From DATLGB01 sp963726825 (GTDB lineage: Bacteria > Actinomycetota > Thermoleophilia > Solirubrobacterales > Solirubrobacteraceae), in contig CAVSDT010000001.1 in NCBI GenBank assembly GCA_963726825.1, positions 1 through 64,000 of the forward strand: a stretch of 64,000 nt of DNA. The letters are read 5' to 3'. The notes under the pieces were generated by a model. It was not told the DNA's origin. It ran no database searches and worked only from the letters and a program-made list of their open reading frames with translations. The position numbers were made by a program, and so were the translations under genes. Positions 34,415-42,790 of the stretch are shown here, in pieces. Position 1 is the stretch's first letter. Each line of letters starts with the position of its first letter.

Positions 34415-34430
34415 GTTTGGTCCGCCAAAC
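34415..34430 (-). promoter_or_regulatory. Probable DtxR/MntR operator before mntH
   Basis: On the coding strand GTTTGG-CGGA-CCAAAC is a perfect 6-bp inverted repeat ending at the mntH ATG. A TAAGTT -10-like box overlaps its upstream edge (34427-34432). The position is ideal for repression by the metal regulator encoded downstream. Confidence 0.65.
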
Positions 34431-34441
34431 TTAGCAGCCCG

Positions 34442-35284
34442 CTACCCCGGAGGTGACCACCCGGGTCCGTGGAAGACCACGCCCAGCTTGTTGCGCGCAC
34501 CCCGGGCCGCGCGCACGTCGCGCCACATGGCGCCGTACTCGTGGAAGGCGACCCGCACGGGGTTGAACGTGTCGAGGTTCTTCGTCAGGCCGTAGCGAAC
34601 GCGCTCCCCCTCCACGGTCCAGGTCCCGAACAGCCGGTCCCAGACGATCAGGATCCCGCCGTAGTTCTTGTCGAGGTACTGGCTGTTGGAGCCGTGGTGG
34701 ACCCGGTGGTGGCTCGGGGTGTTGAGCACGAGCTCGAACGGCCTGGGGAGCAGGCGGACGCGCTCCGTGTGGATCCAGAACTGGTAGATGAGGCTCCAGG
34801 ACTGGGCCAGCAGCACCATCCAGACGGGGAAGCCGGCGAGCGGCATCCAGAGCCAGAACGGCAGGTAGGTCATCGGGACCCAGGTCTGGCGCAGCGCGGT
34901 GGAGAGGTTGTAGTGCCGGCTCGAGTGGTGGACGACGTGCGAGGCCCAGAACAGCCGGCTCTCGTGCGAGACGCGGTGGAACCAGTAGTAGGAGAGGTCG
35001 TCGGCGAGGAACAGGGCGACCCAGGTCAAGGGGTTGCCGGGGTCCAGGCGCAGCGGGGTGAGCTCGTACAGGGCCGCGTAGATGAGGACGACGACGGCCT
35101 TCCAGCCGACGTTGACGACGACGGAGCCGACGCCCATCGTGATCGACGTGCGGGTGTCGCGCCGCTCGTAGCCGAGGGGCGCGTCCTCGTCCTCGAAGTC
35201 GTGCGCGAGGTGGCGGAAGCTCGCCCACTCGGCGATGAGGAGCATGAGGAAGAAGGGGAACGCGTAGTAGAGGACGTCGATCAC
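34442..35284 (-). CDS. Sterol desaturase / fatty-acid hydroxylase family membrane protein
   Basis: 280 residues, four to five hydrophobic helices. The diiron histidine clusters are complete: HRVSH (WFHRVSHESR), HVVHHSS, and SHHRVHHGSN, plus a His in FWIHTERV. Family members hydroxylate or desaturate lipids, sterols or carotenoids with O2. The GTG start overlaps the FadR-type stop by 4 bp (35281-35284), so it is under that regulator, pointing to a lipid substrate. It lies directly upstream of mntH on the same strand. Confidence 0.9.
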   Translation of the reverse strand: MIDVLYYAFPFFLMLLIAEWASFRHLAHDFEDEDAPLGYERRDTRTSITMGVGSVVVNVGWKAVVVLIYAALYELTPLRLDPGNPLTWVALFLADDLSYYWFHRVSHESRLFWASHVVHHSSRHYNLSTALRQTWVPMTYLPFWLWMPLAGFPVWMVLLAQSWSLIYQFWIHTERVRLLPRPFELVLNTPSHHRVHHGSNSQYLDKNYGGILIVWDRLFGTWTVEGERVRYGLTKNLDTFNPVRVAFHEYGAMWRDVRAARGARNKLGVVFHGPGWSPPG

Positions 35285-36009
35285 CGGGCGAGGGCCTCCA
35301 GGGTGCGGTCGAGCAGGTGGTGGGCGCGGGCCGCGGCGGCGCCGCCGTCGCCGGCCGCGATCGCGGCGGCGAGTGCCCGCTGACCCGGCGCGTCGTCGAT
35401 CTCGGCGGCGTAGATGCGCGGGTCGAGGTCGCCGTGGCGCTGCGCGGCGACGAGCGTGTTGAAGGCCAGCCGGGTGGCGAGGTTGCCCGCACCGGCGACG
35501 ATGGCGGCCCAGAAGGCGACGTAGGCCTCCGCACGGTCGGGGAAGGGTGCGGGGGCGGCGGGCGGCGGCGTGGTGGCCGCGGCGGTGGCCACGGGCGGGA
35601 TGTCGGCCCCCGGCGCACGCTCGGCGCAGCGTCGCGCGGCGTCGACGCCGATGCAGGCCCGCAGCTCGAGCACGTCGTGGAGCAACGCGGTGCGGGCCTC
35701 CCCCGTCGCGACGCCGATCAGGCTCGTCAGCACGTCGAGCCCCGCCTCGGCGCGCCAGTCGCGCACGCGGGTCGCGCCGCCCTGGCCGATGAGGACGAGG
35801 CCGGCCTGCTGCAGCCGCTTGAGCGCCTCGCGCACGGCGTGGCGGTTGACCTCGAAGCCCTCGCTGAGCGCACGCTCGCTCGGGAGGGCGTCGCCGGGCT
35901 CGAGCCGACCGGCCAGGACGTCCGCGAGCAGCCGCTCGAACACCGCCTCCGAGACGAGGCGGCGCTCGATCGGCGTGACGGTGCCGGTACGGGCGGGAGC
36001 GACGCTCAT
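35281..36009 (-). CDS. FadR/GntR-family transcriptional regulator
   Basis: 242 residues. The N-terminal GntR winged helix is clear (VFERLLADVLAGRLEPGDALPSERALSEGFEVNRHAVREALKRLQQAGLV). The C-terminal all-helical ligand domain (LLHDVLELRACIGVDAARR, YVAFWAAIVAGAGN) belongs to the FadR/FCD-like group with an acyl-CoA or metal-bound acid ligand. A TGGT-n3-ACCA operator sits seven bases upstream of the ATG. First gene of an operon with the sterol-desaturase-type enzyme. Confidence 0.88.
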   Translation of the reverse strand: MSVAPARTGTVTPIERRLVSEAVFERLLADVLAGRLEPGDALPSERALSEGFEVNRHAVREALKRLQQAGLVLIGQGGATRVRDWRAEAGLDVLTSLIGVATGEARTALLHDVLELRACIGVDAARRCAERAPGADIPPVATAAATTPPPAAPAPFPDRAEAYVAFWAAIVAGAGNLATRLAFNTLVAAQRHGDLDPRIYAAEIDDAPGQRALAAAIAAGDGGAAAARAHHLLDRTLEALAR

Positions 36010-36015
36010 GTCCAG

Positions 36016-36026
36016 TGGTTGTACCA
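36016..36026. promoter_or_regulatory. GntR/FadR-type operator
   Basis: TGGTTGTACCA is a perfect TGGT-n3-ACCA palindrome of the sort bound by GntR-family regulators. It lies immediately upstream of the regulator's ATG and is suited to autorepression of the regulator-desaturase operon. Confidence 0.65.
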
Positions 36027-36081
36027 GTGGGCGGGCACGGGGGTCAAGCTGCCCCGACCGCCCCGCCGCCCGCTCCCACCC

Positions 36082-36130
36082 GGGGTGGCGGAGGTTGACC
36101 GCAGCATGGCCCATCAACCTCCGCCACCCC
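36082..36130. repeat. Perfect 17-bp inverted repeat
   Basis: GGGGTGGCGGAGGTTGA (36082-36098) and TCAACCTCCGCCACCCC (36114-36130) are exact complements around a 15-nt loop. It lies 51 bp beyond the TetR stop and 73 bp upstream of the FadR-type start, on the same strand. It is a strong hairpin; probably a transcription terminator for tetR despite no T tract, or a copy of a dispersed palindromic element. Confidence 0.75.
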
Positions 36131-36180
36131 CCAAGAGGAGGGCGCCGCAGGACCCCGGACGGCGCTCGCCGCCGCTCGGG

Positions 36181-36807
36181 TCAGGCGTCCATGGCGGCCG
36201 CGAGGCCGGACCACGCGACGTCCATGATCAGCGCCGCAACCTCCTCGCGGGTGCGCTCCGGGTGGTCGAGCCACCACGTCGCCAGCGACTCGCCGGCGCC
36301 GACGAACCCGTGGGCCAGCGCGTCGGCGCGTTCGGGGTCCAGCCGGGTCACGAGCAACGCGTCCATCCGCTTGACGATCGCTCCGCGGATGCGGGCGACG
36401 TCACCGGCCAGCGGCTCGGTCCCGACGGCGATCTCGCGCTGGAGCGTCGCCCACCCGTCACGGTGCTCGGAGACGAAGCCCAGGAAGGCCAGCATCGACC
36501 CCTCGACCTGCGCACGCGGCGGCGCGGAGAGGTCGACCTCCGCGTCCATCGCGGCCAGCAACTGCTCCCCCGTGCGGGTCAGGTAGGCGGAGTAGAGCCC
36601 CTCCTTGGAGCCGAAGTAGGCGTAGAGCATCGGCTTGGAGATGTCGGCCCGCTCGGCGATCTCGTCCATCGAGGCGGCGTGGAAGCCCCGTTCGGCGAAC
36701 ACGACGCCCGCCTGCTCGAGCATCTGCTCCTCGCGCACCGCGCGCGGCACCCGCCGCGTCCCGCCGCGCCGCGGCCTCTCGTCGGGGGAGCGCGTCGTGG
36801 ACGCCAT
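36181..36807 (-). CDS. TetR-family transcriptional regulator
   Basis: 208 residues. The DNA-binding domain is typical (EEQMLEQAGVVFAERGFHAASMDEIAERADISKPMLYAYFGSKEGLY), followed by a divergent helical ligand domain. The ATG at 36807 lies seven bases from TACGCT (36815-36820), giving a leaderless start. Divergent from the 607-residue membrane protein, whose promoter overlaps a 24-bp palindrome; that palindrome is the obvious operator. Confidence 0.92.
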   Translation of the reverse strand: MASTTRSPDERPRRGGTRRVPRAVREEQMLEQAGVVFAERGFHAASMDEIAERADISKPMLYAYFGSKEGLYSAYLTRTGEQLLAAMDAEVDLSAPPRAQVEGSMLAFLGFVSEHRDGWATLQREIAVGTEPLAGDVARIRGAIVKRMDALLVTRLDPERADALAHGFVGAGESLATWWLDHPERTREEVAALIMDVAWSGLAAAMDA

Positions 36808-36849
36808 CGGGACCAGCGTACCCGTGCGCATCCGCACAGACGCCACTGT

Positions 36850-36877
36850 TTGACGTGCCACCATATGGCGGTACGTT
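36850..36877 (+). promoter_or_regulatory. Promoter with embedded TetR operator
   Basis: TTGACG (-35, 36850-36855), 16 bp, TACGTT (-10, 36872-36877). ACGTGCCACCATATGGCGGTACGT in two half-sites (36853-36876) is a 24-bp palindrome with only two mismatched pairs, lying across the -35/-10 spacer. The transcript would start near 36884, and GGGGAG at 36895-36900 serves as Shine-Dalgarno. Confidence 0.75.
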
Positions 36878-36906
36878 CTCGTTGTGACCATTTTGGGGAG
36901 AGTCCG

Positions 36907-38730
36907 ATGAACCTGATCGCCGCCGCCACCGGCAGCGAACCCGCCGGCGGTGCCGCCGTCGGCCAGATCGCCATCGCCACCGCGATGGCCACGCTCGTCA
37001 CCGTCGCGCTGCTCTGGCTCTGCCAGGGCCACCGCAGCGGCAAGGTCCGCTGGCTCGGCGCCGCCGCCGACGTCGCCGGCCGCGTCTCAGGGCTGCCCCG
37101 CTGGGCCGCCCTGCCCACCTTCCTCGGCGGCGCGTCGCTCTTCGTCGCCCTGTTCGGGATGTACTGGGACATCTCGCTGCACATCGACGAGGGCCGCGAC
37201 GCCGGCCCGCTGGCCAACCCGGCGCACTACTTCATCCTCGTCGGCCTGTTCGGCATCTTCGCCGCCGGGATCGTCGCGATCGCCCTGCCGGTCGGGGGCG
37301 AGCGCCCCGGGCCGCGGCCCGTCCGCATCGCCGAGGGCTGGTACGCGCCGGTCGGCGGCCTCCTGATCGCCGCCTGCGGCGCCTTCGCCCTCACCGGCTT
37401 CCCGCTCGACGACGTCTGGCACCGCCTGTTCGGCCAGGACGTCACCCTCTGGGGCCCGACGCACCTGATGCTGATCGGCGGCGCGGGGATGACGCTCATC
37501 GGGCTCGCGGTGCTGCTCGGGGAGGCGACGCGGGACGTGGACACCAGTGCCGAGCCGCGCGTCGTCCGGATCATCAACCACCTGCGCCGCGTCGGCCTCA
37601 TGGGCGGCCTGCTGATCGGGCTGTCGACCTTCCAGGCGGAGTTCGACTTCGGCGTGCCGCAGTTCCGGATGGTCTTCCAGCCGCTGCTGATCGCCTTCGC
37701 GGCCGGGTTCGCGCTGACGGCGGCGCGCCTGTGGCTCGGCCGCGGCGGGGCGCTGGCGGCCGTCGCGTTCTTCCTCGTCGTGCGCGGCTCGATCGGGCTG
37801 CTCGTCGGTCCGCTGCTCGGGGAGACCACCCCGACGGTCCCGCTCTACGTCGTCGAGGCGCTCGTCGTCGAGGTCGCGGCGCTCGCGCTGGTCCGGCGGC
37901 CGCTCCTCCTCGGGCTCGCTGCCGGCCTCGGCGTCGGGACGGTCGGCTTCGCCGCTGAGTACGGCTGGACGCAGGTCGCGATGCCGCTGGCGTGGACGCC
38001 GGCGATCATCGGCGAGGGCCTACCGCTGGCGGTGATCGCCGGCGTGGCGGGCGGGACGCTCGGCGTGCTGCTCGCGCTCGGCCTGCGCGGTGAGCTGCCC
38101 CGCGTCCGTCGCCCCGCCGCGCTGGCCGTCGCGTCGCTCGTCGCCGTCGCGGCGTGCGTCGGCAACGGCCTCGCGGTCGACGACGTCCCCGGGGCCCGCG
38201 CGGCCGTCACGCTCGGTGACCACGGCGCGACCGTGCGCCTGACGCCCGACCTCGGCGACGGTGCGCAGTGGGCCACGATCACCGCGTGGCAGGGCGGCGC
38301 GAAGCTGCACGTCGACGACCTCGAGCCGGCTGGGACCCCCGGCGTCTACCGCGTGTCCGAGCCCGTGCCCGTCAGCGGGAGCTGGAAGGCGATGGTGCGG
38401 GTGCAGGCGGGCCGCTCCATCCTCTCGGTCCCCGTGCGGCTGCCGGGCGATGCGGCGATCCCGGCGCCCGAGGTCCGTCCGCCGGCCGCCGGCGAGTCAC
38501 GCGCCTTCGTCGCCGACAAGCGGGTGCTCCAGCGCGAGCAGAAGCCCGGCGTGGCCGCCTGGCTGACGACCGTCGCACCGCTCGTGGTGCTCGCGATCGC
38601 GCTCGCCTTCGCCGCCGCGCTGGCGTGGGGCGTGGGCCGCATCGGGGGCTCGCGCAGGGGCGGCACGCGCCGCCCTCCCGGCCTGCGATCCAGCTCCGAA
38701 GCGCCGCGCGCGGCGGCCGGTGCTGTCTGA
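36907..38730 (+). CDS. Polytopic membrane protein with duplicated His/Asp motif and external domain
   Basis: 607 residues. About 11-12 hydrophobic helices fill residues 15-430. A soluble strand-rich domain follows (about 435-550, GAQWATITAWQGGAKLHVDDLEP, SGSWKAMVRVQ), then one more helix and a basic tail. Two loops carry a similar polar pattern: W87-D-x3-H92...G-R-D98...P-A-H107 and W171-H172...G-Q-D178...P-T-H186, suggesting a metal or heme site in a duplicated unit. Not a family I can name with confidence. It has a strong -35/-10 promoter with a TetR operator and a proper Shine-Dalgarno sequence, unlike most neighbours. Confidence 0.75.
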   Translation: MNLIAAATGSEPAGGAAVGQIAIATAMATLVTVALLWLCQGHRSGKVRWLGAAADVAGRVSGLPRWAALPTFLGGASLFVALFGMYWDISLHIDEGRDAGPLANPAHYFILVGLFGIFAAGIVAIALPVGGERPGPRPVRIAEGWYAPVGGLLIAACGAFALTGFPLDDVWHRLFGQDVTLWGPTHLMLIGGAGMTLIGLAVLLGEATRDVDTSAEPRVVRIINHLRRVGLMGGLLIGLSTFQAEFDFGVPQFRMVFQPLLIAFAAGFALTAARLWLGRGGALAAVAFFLVVRGSIGLLVGPLLGETTPTVPLYVVEALVVEVAALALVRRPLLLGLAAGLGVGTVGFAAEYGWTQVAMPLAWTPAIIGEGLPLAVIAGVAGGTLGVLLALGLRGELPRVRRPAALAVASLVAVAACVGNGLAVDDVPGARAAVTLGDHGATVRLTPDLGDGAQWATITAWQGGAKLHVDDLEPAGTPGVYRVSEPVPVSGSWKAMVRVQAGRSILSVPVRLPGDAAIPAPEVRPPAAGESRAFVADKRVLQREQKPGVAAWLTTVAPLVVLAIALAFAAALAWGVGRIGGSRRGGTRRPPGLRSSSEAPRAAAGAV

Positions 38731-38731
38731 C

Positions 38732-38745
38732 CACGTCATGACGTG
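38732..38745. repeat. 14-bp perfect palindrome between convergent genes
   Basis: CACGTCATGACGTG is self-complementary and lies one base after the stop of the polytopic protein, between it and the LigD-type gene (convergent). Its role is unknown. The remaining 50 bases to 38796 are G-rich and hold nothing recognisable. Confidence 0.5.
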
Positions 38746-38796
38746 TTCGGTGGGCGCCGGCGGGTTGGGGGCGCGGGCGCGGGTTGGGGCGCGGGG

Positions 38797-39663
38797 TCAG
38801 GCGGCCAGGGCCTTCGCCGCCGACCGCGGGGACGCGGCGGCGGCCTGCAGGTCCGCCCATGGGTCGTCCGCGACGCGCTCGGCCGCATCGCGGATCGAGT
38901 GCTCCTGGGGGCCGGTGGACGCCAGCTCGTCCCAGCGCAGCGGGGTCGCCATCGGCGCGCCGTCCAGCGCCCGCAGCGCGTAGGGCGCGACGACGGTCTG
39001 CGCCGGGCGGTTGCGCAGCATGTCGATGTAGAGGCGGCCTTCCCGCTTGTCCTTGTGGAACTCGGTGGTGAAGCGATCGGGGTCGGTCTCGACGATCCGC
39101 TCGGCCAGCCGCGTCGCCAGCTCGCGGACGGCGCCGAAGTCGCTCTCGCGCCGCAGCGGCGCGACGACGTGCGCGCCACGCGAGCCCGTCGTCATCGTGA
39201 ACGGCTCGAGGCCGGCACCGGCCAGCAGGTCGCGCGCGACCTGCGCGGCGGCGACGATGTCCGCCCAGGTGTCGTCGACGTCGGGATCGAGGTCGACCAC
39301 GAGGCGGTCTGGACGGTCCGGGCGGTCGGCGCGGCTCGTCCAGACGTGCGGGGTGATCGCGTTGTGCTGGGCGAACTGGCGCAGCGCGGCCGGCTCGTTG
39401 GCGAGCGGATGGACGACCGTCCCGCCCTTCTTGGGGACCTCGACCCGGTCGACCCAGGGCGGGAAGTAGTCGGGGATCGCCTTCATGAAGTGCCCCGTCC
39501 GGCCGATCCCGCCGGGGAACACCTGCAGGGACACCGGCCGGTCGCGTATCTGACGGACCATCGCCTCGGCCACCGTCGCGTAGTGCCCGGCGAGGTCGGC
39601 CTTCGTGACGCCGTCGGCCGGGAACAGCACCTTGGTGGCGCTCGAGAGCTTCACGTCGTGCAC
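38797..39663 (-). CDS. Stand-alone LigD-type polymerase/primase domain protein
   Basis: 288 residues matching the polymerase (archaeo-eukaryotic primase) domain of LigD, used in non-homologous end joining to add nucleotides at breaks. Visible landmarks are KLSSATKVLFPADGVTKADLAGHY, KAIPDYFPPWVDRVEVPKKGG, HVWTSRADRPDRPDRLVVDLDPD with the catalytic DxD, MTTGSRGAHVVAPL, and TEFHKDKREGRLYIDMLRN. No ligase or nuclease domain is attached, and no Ku gene is in the window. Start taken at the GTG at 39663; a second GTG three codons on is possible. Divergent from pdxH. Confidence 0.88.
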   Translation of the reverse strand: MHDVKLSSATKVLFPADGVTKADLAGHYATVAEAMVRQIRDRPVSLQVFPGGIGRTGHFMKAIPDYFPPWVDRVEVPKKGGTVVHPLANEPAALRQFAQHNAITPHVWTSRADRPDRPDRLVVDLDPDVDDTWADIVAAAQVARDLLAGAGLEPFTMTTGSRGAHVVAPLRRESDFGAVRELATRLAERIVETDPDRFTTEFHKDKREGRLYIDMLRNRPAQTVVAPYALRALDGAPMATPLRWDELASTGPQEHSIRDAAERVADDPWADLQAAAASPRSAAKALAA

Positions 39664-39684
39664 GGTCGTGGGAGGATCCCACCT

Positions 39685-40302
39685 ATGGCCGAGCACCGCG
39701 ACTTCCACGCCCCGCCGCTCGGCCCCGAGGACGTCGACCCCGATCCGATCACCCAGTTCGAGCGCTGGTTCGCGGAGGCCCGCGACGCCGGTGTCGGGGA
39801 GCCGGAGGCGATGACCGTCGCCACCACCGCCCCGGCTGCCCGCATCGTCTACCTGCGCGGTGTCGACGCCCGTGGCTTCCGCTTCTTCACCAACTACGAC
39901 TCGGCCAAGGGCCGGGAGATCGCCGCCGACCCCCGCGTCGCGCTGACCTTCGCCTGGCTGCTCCAGCACCGCACGGTCCGGGTGAGCGGCCGTGCGCAGC
40001 GGCTCCCGGAGGCCGAGAGCGACGCCTACTTCGACGAGCGCCCGCGCGGCTCCAAGCTCGGCGCCTGGGCCTCGCCGCAGAGCGAGGTGCTCGCCGATCG
40101 CGCCGAGCTCGACGCGCGCGTGCGCGACGTCGAGGCCCGCTTCGCGGGGGTCGAGGCGGTCCCCCGGCCCCCGTTCTGGGGCGGCTTCCTCGTCGTGCCG
40201 GCGACGGTCGAGCTCTGGCAGGGCCGTCCGAGCCGCCTGCACGACCGCCTGCGCTACGTCCGCGTCGGCGACGGCTGGCGGCTCGAGCGCCTCGCGCCCT
40301 GA
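39685..40302 (+). CDS. pdxH: Pyridoxamine 5'-phosphate oxidase
   Basis: 205 residues. FMN-dependent oxidation of pyridoxine/pyridoxamine 5'-phosphate to pyridoxal phosphate. Characteristic order: DPITQFERWFAEA, EAMTVATTAP, RIVYLRGVDARGFRFFTNYDSAKGREIAADPRVALTF, QHRTVRVSGRAQRL, RPRGSKLGAWASPQSEVL, then the C-terminal WGGFLVVPATVELWQGRPSRLHDRLRYVR. GGGAGG nine bases upstream of the ATG at 39685 can serve as ribosome-binding site. Confidence 0.95.
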   Translation: MAEHRDFHAPPLGPEDVDPDPITQFERWFAEARDAGVGEPEAMTVATTAPAARIVYLRGVDARGFRFFTNYDSAKGREIAADPRVALTFAWLLQHRTVRVSGRAQRLPEAESDAYFDERPRGSKLGAWASPQSEVLADRAELDARVRDVEARFAGVEAVPRPPFWGGFLVVPATVELWQGRPSRLHDRLRYVRVGDGWRLERLAP

Positions 40303-40340
40303 CGTGGACACCGCGCCCGCCCGCGACGCGGCGCCCGCGG

Positions 40341-41845
<1,505 letters not shown>

Positions 41846-41849
<4 letters not shown>

Positions 41850-42745
41850 GCCTTCTCCTCGATCGCGTCTGAGCCCGCTTCGATCATCTCCGGATCCGGC
41901 TCGACCCCGCGGGCCTTCAGCGGCGTCCGGATCAGCACGTCGTAGAGGTAGGCGCCGATCACGCCGCCGAGCAGCGGCCCGACGATCGGGACCCACATGT
42001 ACCCGTTGACGTCGCCGTAGTCGCCCGGCAGCGCCGTCGAGCCCCACCCGGCCAGCCCGGCCAGCAGGCGCGGCCCGAGGTCGCGCGCGGGGTTGATGGC
42101 GAAGCCGGCGTTGGCCCCGAAGGAGATGCCGATGGCCAGCACGACGAAGCCGACGACGAGCGGGGCGAGGTTGCCCTTCACCGGGGCGTTGCGCTCGTCC
42201 TGGAGGCTGAAGATGCAGCCGACGAGGAACGCCGTGCCGACGATCTGGTCCAGCAGCGGGCCCCAGGGCGTGGCGAAGTAGGGCGCCGGCGTGGTGACGA
42301 AGATGCCGACGGTCGCGGCCCCGTCGGCGGAGCCGCGGGAGATCTTCATCGCGTCCTCGAGCGACACGATCGCGTCGTGGTACATCCAGAAGATCAGCGC
42401 CGCGCCCAGGAACGCGCCGATGATCTGGGCCGCCCAGTAGGTCGGGACCTTCGCCCACGGGAACCCGCGCCGCAGCGCGCGGGCGAGCGTCACCGCGGGG
42501 TTGAGGTGCGCACCGGTGACGCCGCCGGCGATGTAGATGGCGAACGTCACGGCGAAGCCCCAGCCGAAGCAGATCAGCAGCCAGTCGCCGGAGGCGTCGA
42601 AGGCCTTCGTCCCGCGCTCTGACTGGTTGAGGGCGGCGACCGTCATCGCGACCGAGCCGAGCCCGAACGCCAGCAGGACGAAGGTCCCGAACGCCTCCGC
42701 GACGAGCTCACCCATGACCGACTGCTGCCAGCGCCTGTTCTTCAT
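41846..42745 (-). CDS. glpF: Glycerol uptake facilitator (aquaglyceroporin)
   Basis: 299 residues of the MIP family, six helices and two half-helices. Both NPA boxes are present (GAHLNPAVTLARAL and GFAINPARDLGPRL); the Asp following the second NPAR is the aquaglyceroporin signature. A long C-terminal tail (KARGVEPDPEMIEAGSDAIEEKA) is unusual. The GGAGAGAGGAGA stretch just upstream of the ATG is a strong Shine-Dalgarno sequence, unlike the leaderless neighbours. The 31-bp gap to the -10 box of glpD holds both promoters. Confidence 0.95.
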
Positions 42746-42776
42746 GACAGGTGTCTCCTCTCTCCGCAGGTGCAGT

Positions 42777-42782
42777 TAGCCT
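42777..42782 (+). promoter_or_regulatory. -10 box of glpD (leaderless)
   Basis: TAGCCT is followed by eight bases and then the GTG at 42791. This spacing is used to prefer the internal GTG over the earlier in-frame GTG at 42770. Confidence 0.5.
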
Positions 42783-42790
42783 GGAACGCC

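Noticed and set aside
42770..42790. GTG at 42770 as start of glpD
   Set aside because: The later GTG at 42791 is correctly spaced from TAGCCT, and TAGCCT itself would lie inside the coding region if the earlier start were used. It is not fully excluded.
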